A program made the translations under genes and the position numbers. From Icerya purchasi (lineage: Eukaryota > Arthropoda > Insecta > Hemiptera > Monophlebidae): 64,000 nt of DNA. The notes below the pieces were generated by a model. The model ran no database searches, was not told the origin of the DNA, and was given only the letters and a program-made list of their open reading frames with translations. Each line of letters opens with the position of its first letter. Positions within the stretch are counted from its first letter, which is position 1. This document shows, in pieces, positions 1 to 13,800 of this stretch. The stretch lies in assembly GCA_039619475.1 (NCBI GenBank), contig CM077115.1, positions 487,279,352 through 487,343,351 of the forward strand, read 5' to 3'.

Positions 1-1831
1 TCTCTAATTAATAAAATCAAATATGGGTAATGGAAATTAAAGTATGTTTCTTCTTACATGCATATTGGGAAAAAAATTTTGGTCTCAGTCTGAAGAAAAG
101 AAATCGGAGCAGATCGAACGCTACGCGTGAGAAGTCTTCAAGCAATATTTTAACGAACCTTCAGACTCGAGGCAGATTTAAAAACCGAACTGTAAAATAC
201 GGAATCATAATGATTTCTAAAAAGAATCAACGATTCCGTCGGAAGTGTCCCAATAAAACTACAATAAATCTTTTTTTTACCAGTTAATCACGTTTCTTTT
301 TGTTATTTATTTTATTTTATTTATTTATTTTTTTTAAACGTAAATTTAATGGGATTGCCTAGTCGGCCGAGAACATCTCACACCCACGCTCATACAATAA
401 AATTATTTCGTGATTATTATTATTTATTTTTATTATTATTTCTTTTATTATTATAAAATCGCCGCACAATATCGGAAAGGAAATGCAGCTGCACCAAAAG
501 ACAAATAAACAGATAATGCGAACTAACGAAATATGTAACAAGAATTACTATTCACACATAAATCAAAACATACGTATACACATCAACACCGAAATATTTA
601 TAACATTAAATAAAATACAAAATCTGGCCTGTTTAGTCCGTCGCCTCCAGGATCTTCACCGTTCCGGACGATGCTGTCCTTAAATCGTTTCCGCTACCCG
701 TACTGCTTCGATGATTCGCCTCCGGTGGATCTTGATCATCGACGTCCTTAACTCCGGCAGCTTTTAAGCCGTTTTTTTTTTTTTTTTTTTTTTAATGGTA
801 GGTCACGTGAAGACTAGGGTTTTTGACTTGACTAGACTATTCGCGGTATTATTTAATTTTTTTTTTTATTTATTTCTTAATTAATTTATTTCGCTTTGAC
901 TAGATTAACTTGAGAACACGAACCGTGGCACATACGTAAATAAAATTAACGATATTTTAACGCCTCTCACGAGATGACGCGTTTTCGGTCCAGCGTAAAC
1001 GTTATCTGTTTAGATACTGCTCTCGGCCGAAGCACAGGCTTCCCTCGATCTCTTATCATTCCGACAAGCCATTGTCCGCGACACTGTGAAAATTCCCTTT
1101 TACCGCTAATTCCGACTTTGCACTATAATACTATTAATAATAAACATTTCTGGTCTCTTTGTTAATTTCAATTTATCTCGCAATTCCCCGACTTATGCAT
1201 TATCTGTCAACTCGTATTTGGAATTTTATTTACTGAATATACATATTTTCCGTTTTTAACTTTCTAAATATTCCCACCGAATTACGCAATACTTTACGGC
1301 TTTACGAAATAATTTATTATTGAATTGCTCTCAGACCCAGATATGGCTATAACGCCATAATATATAGTAAATCTAATACATATCAAAATCGAAACCCGAA
1401 AAGAAATTTTCCAATAGTCTTTAATGAATTAAACATTTTTAAAATTCGGCTCTGATTGTACCGAATATTATACACACTTAGTAAAACGAACGCAATCACA
1501 TCACATAAACAAATGCAGAAATCATAATGAAAATTTATTAATCTCATTCTAGTAAATTGCCAAAATTCCACCTTTTTTACTCTTAAGAAGTAACAGTAAA
1601 GAAAGAGAAAAGATTTAGTAGGCTGAGAGAAAGGAACTGGCCTCCCTACTCTCATTAGTGCCGTTGAACTTAGTTCATTGTGAACCTTAACTAACCCCCG
1701 ACGCCCTGTCAAGGGTATGGGGACTTACTTTACTTACCTATTAATTGAACCTGTTTTAAATTTTAAAAGTTTTAATCAACGTTTTTAACGCGGATTTTAT
1801 TTTAAATAACAAAAATGTTGTTACTTTACAG
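1..1831. other. Upstream VMAT intron or flank; no assigned gene
   Basis: No VMAT exon is recognisable before 1832. The stretch holds long T tracts (771-793), a GC-richer island near 620-760 whose minus strand is open and hydrophilic, and a second open minus segment near 970-1095 (see findings). A dispersed repeat lies at 1641-1737. Confidence 0.4.
1641..1737 (-). repeat. Dispersed repeat, copy A (inverted relative to 10239)
   Basis: The reverse complement contains agtaagtccccataccctt and gacagggcgtcggg, followed by sequence matching gttcacaatg..., caacgg-c and taatgaga. The same order appears on the + strand at 10239-10340. The shared part is about 95 bp, diverged, flanked by unrelated sequence. 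It may be part of a SINE or a transposon end; no A or B box was seen. Confidence 0.6.
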
Positions 1832-1883
1832 ATGGTTGGCGTCAATGCTAGGCCTGATCATTATTGGACTGTGTTTACTGATG
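1832..1883 (+). CDS. Vmat: VMAT coding exon (TM segment), first in the window
   Basis: A 52-nt exon. The acceptor is ttactttacag (AG at 1830-1831) and the donor gtacgt starts at 1884. The first base completes a codon, probably Arg, begun upstream; then 17 codons read [17 protein letters not shown], a hydrophobic membrane segment. It joins in phase 0 to IPMARSI in the next exon, matching the VMAT order (RWL..., a TM helix, then IPFA...). The exon is short, so the call depends on this joining. Confidence 0.75.
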
Positions 1884-4800
1884 GTACGTTTTAAATGTTA
1901 AAATAATACGAATAATTAATAGTATCACCAGCTATTAAAATTCCAGATTTTTCGAATAATAATTTCTACGGTAATAATCGAAAGCGGGTGCGAAAAGGCG
2001 TACAAGTGAATTCACTATTTTAACTGAAAGAATTTGAAGAATAATTTTGAACGTAAATAAATTTTGAACATACACGGAAGAAAGATTTATCTAATTTAGC
2101 GTCACTGGAGAAAACTCATTCTCTTCTCATCATGTTCAAGCTGATCTATTTTCAACAACTAATCGTTCCTTAAAGCATTGGGAAAGACTGACGAATACCC
2201 AGAAACCACATCCATCTTTCACTGAAAGAGTTAAAGCGACTTTTCGTTTCCAAATGTAAGATTTATATAAACGTGTTCATAATTTATAACTAAATATTGA
2301 TAAGATTTCTAGTAGGTATAAAAGTGGCGTAGCGTTATTTTTGAGGCTGGTAGAAAGTGGTAAGAAAAACGTTGAAACAGATAAGTTCAAAAGTCGATAA
2401 TCAAATTGTTTCTCAAAATATAAATTCTTATTCAGTGTGCAGGTAACTGTGCAACAGTATGTGTATTTAAAATCGGCTATTCAACGAGGCAAGCGCTATG
2501 GACTCCCATGTAAGTGTCTGGTACGGCTTCCAAATTGTTGGTGTGAATTTTAAACCATGATGAAAAATCTTTATACTTTACTATATAAGTATTTTTCTGC
2601 CGCAAACCGCACTATATTATTTTACTGTCAAAGTAGTGTGTTCATAACAATATTTGAAGATCTTTTTTTTCCAACGGTATCAGAAATCTCGTGTTAAATG
2701 AACCAAACAATGGGCAGTGTCTGGACTACACGGAACTCGCATATATCAGACATGTAAAGAACTTTTTTGCATCCAATCGATTGCATGTCAAGCATACTCA
2801 AGTATTACTTGACTACACATTATAAGACATTTCACTGGTCCACTTTTTGGCTTTACTGTTTACTGACTTGTAATTTATTGAGCACGAATTAACCGATTTT
2901 TGTAAAAATAAAGAATTAAAGGACAGCAGTCTGTCTACAAGTTACCGCAACATCATACCGTGTATTTATATAAAACAAAAAACAATAACAAAAGCTTATA
3001 TCCAAAACGTATAAAAAAACGTTACAACAAGCTTCAGGATTTTCTAATGAAAAACTTAAAAATTAAAATAAAAAGCAATAAATGGGAGAAGAATTAAACC
3101 TCGTACAACTGCAGTACACCGGTTTTTAAGACTTATAAGCTATTTTAAAAATAATTCGTTACAACTAGATATTTCAAAGACGAAACATTTATGTTTTTAC
3201 ATCGTGCCTTATACGTGGAAAAATGATCTCCTTATGCAAACATTCAAAACATTTAATTGAAAGTTTAGGAGGTGTATTTTCTAAAATGACTGGGAGCAAA
3301 GAATTTACATATTCTTTTATTACTGATTCTGCTATTTGAATGAATGTATATTAACAAAAAAGTAATGGCCCAAAAATTGTACTGCCACTGACTAATGAAT
3401 TATTTTAATTATGCGATTAGTTAAATAGTCTTTCAATCATTCCGACTGTTTATCAGTAATATTATTTTTTTTTTTAACATTGCGAACAAATACATCATCC
3501 CTATCAATAGCTTCAATTAGATTCAAAAAAAGTTACTAAAAATTAGTTTCCTTTTGCTCGGTTGTATTCATGTGGTTTATTAAATTTGTTTAATTTTATC
3601 TTTAACATTAATTTTGTTATTAACAATTTCATTGATCAGTAGTTTGACAACTTTTGATGAGGTTTTAGGGGGGGGAAAAATGAAACTTGTTCAATAGATT
3701 TTTTTTTTTTTTTTTGTAACAAGAATTAATTACTTATTTGATAGAATAGTTTAAATCAGTTTTTAATAGTGTCTTTTTTGAAAATCAACAGTACAGTTCT
3801 CAGAATTTTAAAAACAACGTTAATAGCCCTAAAAGAATTATTAATTTATATCTTTTTTTTTTCTTTTTTTGTACGAAGCATTTTTAAAATTACTGTGAAT
3901 TATAAAAAATTAAACGTATTCGAAAGTTCCATGACGTAACCCAGTGGAACATTAGATATATAAAAGATTATTTTAAATTCATTCTGGAAATCGGTAAGTG
4001 GGTCAGTGCTGAAAAATTAGGTTTACAAAAAATGAACCAAAACATAAATATCTAGCAAGCAGGCAGAATAGTTAAAGTATTGGACTAGATCAGCTCATGG
4101 TAAAAAGAATGAACAAAGTTATACCTAAATTCACAGAAATCATAGATCACATATTCGATATGTTAAGCAAAAGAATTTAAATGTATTTCCGTGGTTTACG
4201 TCAAAATTTAAAAATTAATTAAACTAAAACATAACGATAAAAAGCAGTTTAAGGAAACTAAAAATATTAAATATCGGGCGAAAGGGTATCCCCGTTAAGA
4301 TATGTGAAATGCCTCTATTCCAGAATTTTAAAATTAACTTAGGCTAACATTTTTGAAGTGTTTAAGATATGGTTTGGCCATATTAGTAGCTTCCGATGTC
4401 ATGGTATAACCTGTGTATAACCTAAAAACCGTCATTTTTACAAATTAATTTTTTCTCAGGAAATAATGATATCATTTTGAAAAAAATCAGGCTCATATAA
4501 CTTATTAGGACTACTATTATGTGTGAAATTTTTAAAGTCATAATACGCACTTTGTCTACTTTTTTAAAACCCTTCGGAAGTATTTAAAATGCAAAAAATT
4601 GGTTTATTAAAAGGTCTACAAGTAATGTTTTTTAAAATTACATCTTTTTGTTTTTTTTTACAGCAAACACAATGGTTTAATGAGAAAATTGGATTTTAGT
4701 TGGGATTCTCACAAAAAATTCAAAAAACGAAAAAAACATATTTCGTGATTTTGTATTGAAACTAGAGAATGGAAAAGTAAAAGACTGCAAAAAGTAAATA

Positions 4801-7800
4801 AATGCATTGTAATCGTGAGACTAAAACAGTCACAGTTTATCGTCTGTAAAGAATAATTCTAGATGTGACAGGTGCGCTATCTAGTGATAATATCTTCAAT
4901 GTAGATAAAAAAAGGAATTTTCTAGTTTCAGTACAAAATCATAAAATATGTTCTTTTAAAATACATTAGGTAAACCAGCTATCATTTTAATTGATGATTA
5001 CACGCGATAGCCTAGTTGCTAGAGCGCTTGACTTCCATTATGAAGGTCACGGGTTCGATCCCGAGCGACAACAGAACTTATTACAAGAATTAAATAAATT
5101 ATCGCTAATAATCACGTGGAAGGCAATGGCAAACCACCGCGTACAACATCATATGCGCGCTAGGTCAGTATACAGCAGACACACACGGGACTGCACCTGT
5201 ATAACGATGTAAATCAAACGATTATTAATCAGTTCCGAATGTAGTCGTCTTGCGTATGTACACCTGCGTTGCATATAACAATTGCCTAGTACACTACCTA
5301 TATCTGTACAGCTGAAATGTACGAATAGGTAGTCGTCGACGCTTAGAAGCTGAGTATGAAACTATAAAAAAAGTAAAAAAAAAAATTACAAAACATAATT
5401 GGTCTGCTTTGCATATTTCAGAAGATTTATATAACTTGCAACTAATGAATTTGAACTGAAGCTGAGACTTTAAAATGGCAAACGATTTATAAAAAAATCG
5501 TGAAAACTGAAGACTATTTCTACTTTGCACCAGAAGCGCTAAATCAAATCTATATGTCGCTTATGTATTTTTACTTATAATCAGTGACATTAAAGTTGAT
5601 TCTATCTTAAATTATATTATTAACGGTTTTGACTCACAATTTTCATGTTCAACGTTTCCCTAAATGATACTTTTTAAGAGCATTTCTTATAGCTTTGCAG
5701 TTGTCAAACGATTGAAAAAATGATTGATTTCAAATTGAGCCAGATTTTCGAATGTATACTATGAGTTGGGCCAACTTGTCTGAATTATTTTATTTGCTGA
5801 ATTTTCAATAACATTCCAATAATTAGTAAAAGTGTTCTGCACGTTTTAAATGTATTTTTTCCTGTAGAATCTGATGACGTTATCAATTTTGATCAGAGAC
5901 CATTAAAAATACTCTCTAAAAAACTTTGAATTTTTTGTGGGGACCCCAGCCGAAATCTAATTTTCTCATTAAACCATTGTGTTCGTCGTAAAAAAAAAAA
6001 GATGTAATTTTAAAAAACATTACTTGTAGACCTTTTAATAAACCAATTTTTTGCATTTTAAATACTTCCGAAGGGTTTTAAAAACGTAGACAAAGTGCAT
6101 ATTATGACTTTAAAAATTTCACACATAATAGTAGTCCTAATAAGTTATATGAGCCTGATTTTTTTCAAAATGATATCATTATTTCCTGAGAAAAAATTAA
6201 TTTATAAAAATTGCGGTTTTTAGGTTATACGCAGGTTATACCATGACATCGGAAGCTACTAATATGGCCAAACCTTATCTTAAAAACTTCAAAAATGTTA
6301 GCCTAAGTTAATTTTAAAATTCTAGAATAGGGGCATTTCACTTATCTTGACAGAGGGGACCCATTAAAAAAAGCTTGAAATAGTAAAAAAAACAATTAAA
6401 TTATCTTATCAAAGTTATATTACAAAAATTTAAAAAAAAACAATTAAATTATCTTATCAAAGTTATATTACAGAAATTTAAAAAAAACATTACACATAGT
6501 TCCAGAAATTTTTCAAAGTTTATTAACATGACAAAAAAAAAAAAAAAACATAATATATGCATAACAAATAATTATGGTATATTGCAACCGAATTTCCCAA
6601 TTATTTTTTAAGCATATATATGTATATATATATTGAACATTGCTACACCATATATATTTCATAAGCATATACACAAAATTGCATCAGTATTAATATAATT
6701 TAAAAAAACAAGACGTATTCAGCAATTAATGGACTGAAATCGAAACGATCTGCCAGTCCTCCTTTATAAATATAAAGGTTGTAAAGATTTTTTTTCAGCA
6801 TTTATGTATACAATTATGTAAAATCTGATAATAAATTAATGCTTATTTCCTGACAACTGGTAAATATCCAGAATAACATTCCACAAATCAGGGGAGAAAT
6901 TAAGGGTTAAAAATAACAGGTCAATTGTAATTTTAAGTACTCATGTAAAACTATTAGAATCAAAGTAAATTATTTAATAGAACTTATAAATCAGCTAAAA
7001 GCATGGTTGTTATAATTAAAACCGTTTCATGGTAGCTAGACGAACAATGTTCATTTCATTATAAAATATCTGGATAAAACATAGTAAGTAGATGAAATTT
7101 ATGCATTTTTGAAAGGTATTTGATACTGTAGATCACAAATTTTTAATATAAACGTTAAAATATTCGTTTGGTTTTTCAACATCACTAGTAAATTTAGTTC
7201 ATACTTGGATAAGAGGAAATATTATGTTATATTTACAGGTAATTCGTCATATACCTTCGTTGTTCTTATTTACTGTTACCCGGAATTGAAATTTGGATCA
7301 TTTACTTTTTTTTAAATTTATAAATGATGTCCCAAGTGTAATGATAAATTCAAAATTTTTAATTTTTGCCTATGACATAAAATTACACAAGATTATAAAC
7401 AGCCAAGATGACTGCATCGCGCTATAATAAGAATTAGTGAAGTTTTTGAATTGGAGAAAGAAATAAAATGAATTTCAATGTTCAAAAGTGCAGCTGTATT
7501 CACACATTAATTTTCTCCAGCATTTACAACTACAACATTTTTAACCAAAAGTTAGATAGAGCAAGCGAAATTGCAGATTTTAAAATTACAATAGATTAGA
7601 AATTATGTTTCTTAATTGATATTCATAAAATATATTCAAAAATTCAAAAAAAATTCAAATCCTTGGGCAGGGCCGTATCTGAGGAAGGGTTTTCAGGGTT
7701 CAAATCCCCCCCCCCCATCCGAAATGTCATCGAAATAATAACTGCTTGAATTAAATGGGCTGAAACTTAGAATAAATTTATTTCTTTTCATTTTTGACAA

Positions 7801-10800
7801 AAAGAGAAGAAAATTGAAATTTTTATTTTTTGTGACTGTTAAAGTTATCCGCACGTCTATTTTTGGTAAAGACCACATTAAAACAATTTATATCAGACTT
7901 TAACGTTTTCAACGGATCACACTATTCATCAACATTATCATTGTTCTTAAAACTAAGTTATAAGTAATTCTTATTAAACATTAAAAAGAACAAAGTATTT
8001 TAAACTAATAATTAAGAAAAAATGAACTAAATATCAAATAAATAAAAAAATGTTTAATTTCTATTAAAACAATTCCACAGCTGGTTCTATATGAATTACG
8101 GTATTGATTTTCTTTTTAATCTACATAATGAGGTCCCTGGAATACGAGGAACTACAAAATTCGAAAAATTTTGAAATTTAGGGACAAAAATTTGGCAAAA
8201 TACACGCTTATTGTGGCAAGACTGGAAACTAAAAAAAAGTCCACAGCTCTTTCAATGGGAGCTGGAGAGTCACTCCTTTTTTAAATGATTTACTCGTATT
8301 TCAATCGCTAGAATATAGAAAAAATACGAAACCTCAAAAATTTTTAAATTAAAGGGCCCAAATTTAGAAAAATGTAAAAATCAAGCTTTAGGAAAAATTT
8401 TTCAAAAAAATTCACAACCGGTACTATATGAGTTATAGTTTTGATTTCCTTTTTAACTTGCATGCAAAGGTCTCAAGAATACATCAAAAATATAAAATTT
8501 GAAAAATGTTGATATTTAGGGATCATAATTTGGGAAAATACATTCTTAAAGCGATAAAAAAAGTCCACAGCCCTTAACATAGTAGCTGGAGAGTCACTCT
8601 TTTTTTAAAATGATGTAAATCAATCACTACAATATAGGGGAGAAAACGGGGCCCCCAAAATTGTGTTTTTTGAATGCTCAGCTCTTTCGGCAGAATGTTC
8701 GGCTCTGTACTCCCGTTTACTTAGGCTTGGGCTTCCTGCTCTTTTTTGTATCCAATATACTGTACATAACTATTAAAACTTAACAGTAAATGATTCTGGT
8801 ATTTTCGAATGATCTTCCTGTCTAATGTACATTTGAATGATATATCTAAATTCACTATCAAACGGGCTGAATCTGAGAAAAAATAGATACATTGCTCGCA
8901 ATTAATTTATCGATTAAGTTATAATTCAGCTTGCACGGATTATAATTAGGTAGTTATTCATTTTTATAGCCTCATGTTGTTAAAAAAAGAACAAATTAGA
9001 CCGAATTTAAAAAGACATTATATCTGTCTTTATTAATTTTAAATTCGGCTAGTATATTGACCGCTGGAATTCCTTTCCTGTTTCCTTTTTAGGGCAACAA
9101 ATTTTTTATATAGTGAAAAAGAAATATATAACGAGTTCCTAATTTATTTACTCTATAGGTGTTATCAAATTTGTTTTCGTGTTTTTGATTTTGTCGGAAA
9201 AGATTGTTAGTGCATGCGATCTTAAAAATACAGCTAGGATTGAGAAATCGAAAAAAGTGTTTTGGACGAATCCACGTTGTCAAAAATTTGTAGAAAGATT
9301 TATCTCTATATTGTATTTTGATAAGAATTATATAACCTGATGTTTCCGGTGATTATTGGATTTGTTGATTTTATTCTGTGTAAACTGTTTGCATTGCAGC
9401 AATCAGAGTTGTTTATTCCGTTGAAGAAAACGGTAGAATGTTCGGTCTATTTGTACTAGACAGAGGTGAAGGTATGCTGTTTCAATTTAATGCACGGGAC
9501 ACAAAGATAAAATCGATTTACCGATAATAAAAGATGCAATAAATTGAAAACAATACGAGATCGAAAAATTAACTCGAAGTTAACAATTACTAAAAAAAAA
9601 AAAAATTACTATAAACATGTTAAAAATTATTATTTTGAAAAAGCATAAACTTTACATTTAAAATTCGAACAATTAATTTGAATTTGGCTAAATATTGTAA
9701 ATTTAATTTTAATTAGATTCCGATGGCTAGAAGTATAAATCACTTGATTGTACCAAATGCTGGTTTAGGGTTTGCTATCGGTATGGTAGACAGTTCCATG
9801 ATGCCTGAATTGGGTTATTTAGTCGATATTCGCCATGCTGCTGTTTATGGCAGCGTGTATGCCATCGGTGACGTGGCTTTTTGTTTAGGCTTTGCGATAG
9901 GTAACAAATACATTTGCTTATTATATTTAAAAGAAATATCGATTGTGGAAATTATTTTTTTTTTTTAAGTGAAACTTTTTTTTTTTATTTCACTTTTTTA
10001 ACTGTAATAATTAAAATGGTTCTGGTTATAATCCCGTAGGTCCTGCCTTAAGCGGAACGTTAGTAAACTCGATCGGATTTAAATGGATGCTATTCGGAGA
10101 TGCAGTCCTTTGTTTCCTGTACGCTCCGTTAATGTACTTTCTGAAGAGTCCACCAACTAAAGAAGAAAGAAAAGTAAATAGCAAAAATATCCGAAAACAC
10201 CTTATTCATTTTTTTGTTTTAAATTTCTATCTTACATGTAAAGTAAAGTAAGTCCCATACCCTTGACAGGGCGTCGGGGATTGCGAGTTAAAGTTCACAA
10301 TGTACAAAGCCCAACGGCGCTAATGAGAAAGTGTATTGGTCTCTGGACATGAATTTAGTCATGTGGTCACTACAACATTCTGAAAGAAGAAGCGGAACAA
10401 AAATCTTCGATCACGAGGTTAGAAATGAGAAACAACAGCCAATCACAAAAAACGCTTTAAAAAAACTCTCTGGATATAGGTTTAAACATTAGATATGATA
10501 TTTTCCTTCTTCACCCGATCGAGATCGATCTTCTAATTCCTGGTCACTTGGGCATTGAAGGTGATGAGGGGGTGGATTCCTTAGCTCGTTCTTCCATTTG
10601 CAATGGTAAATTTTTGGGCATCTTTTCAGCTAATAATATTGCTCTTCTTTCCTTAGTCGATTATTCCAAACTATGGATCAACTCATATTTTTCTTCATTG
10701 TCTAATCTTGCCTATTTAGCCATCTCGTTCTTTTCATCTACAGTTTTCTAGATACTTGCCCTCTCTTGAACACTCCACAATTTCGGATACTTGTCGCTTC

Positions 10801-13800
10801 CACTTTAATTATAGTTTCCTTCTTGCATCGTTTTTCCGGTTTTCATCTGCTTCTACTGCATTTTGTTCATTTCATTCCCCTTTCGCATACATTCCTTGTG
10901 ATGCTGATCACATTTTATTTAAATGTTCGACCTTTCCTGCTGAACAATTGTCCTTCTACACTTCTCTACTACAACTTGAAGTCCCTACTCCTCTTATCAG
11001 CGCTTCTTAATTCCCTCATTTCCTTTTACTTCTGTTATTTTTTTTTACTTTTTTTAATATACGTGAGGAATATAAAAAAATCAATAAAATATGGTAAAAT
11101 ATTTGCATACGCAGATGACATCGCGTTGGTAACTGCAGACAAAAACATCGCTAATGCGGAGAGGCAACTTCAAAACGATTTAAACAACCTGAATTTATGA
11201 TTACATGACAAAGAACTCCAAATAAATGCAGAAAAAACCAAACTATTATGGATCAAATCAAGTAATCACTATCCGCCATACAAAATTAATATAAAATGTC
11301 ACACTTCAAATTGCATACATACAGAAAATATTAACACATGTTAGTGTAACATTATTGAAACCGTGAACAATTATAAATATTTGGAAGTAAAAGTAGATAA
11401 TCACCTTAATTGGAGGGACCATGTAAATGACCTGAGCACAAAGATTTGGAAAACAATTCCGCTGTTATATAAACTAAAAAAGTACGTATCATCCAAAAAA
11501 ACTAAGTTATTAATATACAATGCACTACGCCAATCACATTTAAATTATGCAACAATAGCTTGGGGGAAAGCAAATAAAACTAATATGAAACATATTAACT
11601 ACCTTCAAAAAAAATGCTTGACTACCTTAATAAGAAATAATACGGAACGTAAATATGCAGATAGGAACCTGTTAGTAAAATGTAATATTCTGAATCCCAA
11701 ATCATATCTATACTACTTGGTTATAATGGAATGCTTAAACAAGGAAATTGAAATAGAAAAAAGAAATCCCTCCTTTTTGCTCCCTTCATGCTTCTGAGCC
11801 TTCTTGTATTTGTGATCCAAATCATATCCTTTTCGAATGTTCTGCACTCTCTAACGAACGTTCCTTTCTTTACTCCCAACTATTAGCTTTGAGTTTTCCT
11901 ACTCCCTTTAACGCTACCTATATCCTTTCTTTCCCATTGCCTTCAGTTATTCCGTTGCTCTGTCCTTTTTTTTTCCGTTTCTGACCGCCTGGCTATTTAG
12001 TTCTACCTCTTAATTTTTCATATTGTTGGGTCAAGGCCGCTGGAAAAAAAAAGAAATTCACCAACTTATAATATCAGGGAATTATGTCATTATAAAACCC
12101 GTAAACTCAGTAACTTAAACAAGCACGAGGAAAATATTAAAATAAATATACTATATAAACTACTAAACACATTACCAGAAGATATTAAACAACTACAGCC
12201 AAATAAAAAGTCATCCAAAGCAGAAATAAAAAAAAATGGTTTAAGAATAAAAATATTGAAAGTTAATAAAACAATCATGTTCTTACTACCGCGTATATAT
12301 TAAGTATTGATAATATGTGTCAGATATATGCGAAGATATGTGGTTGTGTGAGGTTATGAAAGGATATAAGGGTATTATTATACTAGGAAAATGTTGTACT
12401 TTTTATTATTATTGTAAAAGAAATTTCGGGTAAGGTTAAGATAATACTCACCATTACAAAACTGGATACATGGAATATCTAAATAAGTCGAATCGTTAGT
12501 AGTACTGATAATTAGTTATATGTCTCCGAACTCGTTTAAGTATAAGTAACATTGTATTATATTTACTAATAAAGAAGGGAGGAATGTGCTATTTTTTAGG
12601 ACCACGCCGACAAGCTGCAGAGCTTGGTAGGGTTCTTAAACATAATGCAAATTACAACCAAAAAAAAAAGAAAAAAAAAAATTCCGCCCTCTAATTATTT
12701 TTATTCTCTATCCTTAAACGTTTAAGAATAGAACTTTCTTCTTCTTCCCATTTCTTGTGCTAATGTCCTCGTTGATGAACTCACAAAAAAAAAAAAAAAA
12801 AAAGAAACGATCGTAACAACATTTTAATGGGGAATTTAGGAAGAAAACAGTATATACAGGGGAGTGAACCTCTCCTCTCTAAACTTGACACGATCCAGAA
12901 CTCTTGCCTCCGTTTGTGCATTGGAACCTTGAAATCCTTCCCCATTCTCGCAGTTCTATCAGAGTCGGTTACCCAACCACTGTTTAATCGCCGTCCTCAG
13001 CTTGGGTATCGGTTCCTAATTAAACGGCTTCCCATCGCCTCGTCCAAACTGATTTCTTCCTATATGTATATCATAAACCGCTGGCGTTTTTCTCCTCATA
13101 AAATCACAATTCTGTCGCTCATTGCTACCCGTCTTTCTAATTTTTCTCCTGTTATCCTTTCCTACAACACTCTCCTTTACTTCTCTCATGAACCTATGGC
13201 AGCCTATCAAATTTTCTTCTCTTCTACTTCGCGCCAATTCCTCATCTCACGGTGCAGTCAACGATGAATTTCTTCATTTATTGAATTCCTCTTTTCCTGC
13301 TCATGTATTGATCTTTACTGATGGTTCCAGGAGCGAGAACGTCGTGGGTGGTGCGTTTACTGCCCCGTCGCTTCGGAATTCTGAGTCCTTCCGGCTTCCT
13401 TCCTTCTACACTATTTTTTCTGCCTAGTCGATCGCCATCCTTCAGGCTATCTTTTTTATTTCCTCTTTAAGCGATCTTTCCCAATTCATCATTATTTCGG
13501 ACTCTAAAGGCGTCTCTTTCAAGCCCTATCCTCTCCTCCTTCACATTCTTCTGACAGTATTATTCTCTCAATTCGTTCTCTTACCTCCACTCTGCAGTCA
13601 TCCCGCTTTATTCTTATTGATTTTTTATAGGTCCCCAGTCATTCCAGAATTCATAGCAATGACGCAGCCGATTCTTTGGCTCGTTCTGCTGGTCACCTTG
13701 ATTCATTCCTCAACCACTTCCTTCTTCAGATATCCTTTCCTTATCCACCTCCAATCACGCCAGACTTTGGCGGGATATTTATCCTTCCCTATTTCCTAAT

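Noticed and set aside
5004..5075. True tRNA gene
   Set aside because: A and B boxes are present, but it is followed by a SINE-type body and the stems do not pair as in a functional tRNA. The same applies to 18680-18752.
9723..9968. 81-codon ORF taken as a small protein starting at its Met
   Set aside because: The Met is internal to a VMAT exon that starts at 9717, and the last part of the ORF is intron sequence.
13016..13237. Minus-strand 73-codon ORF
   Set aside because: Antisense shadow of a decayed LINE frame.
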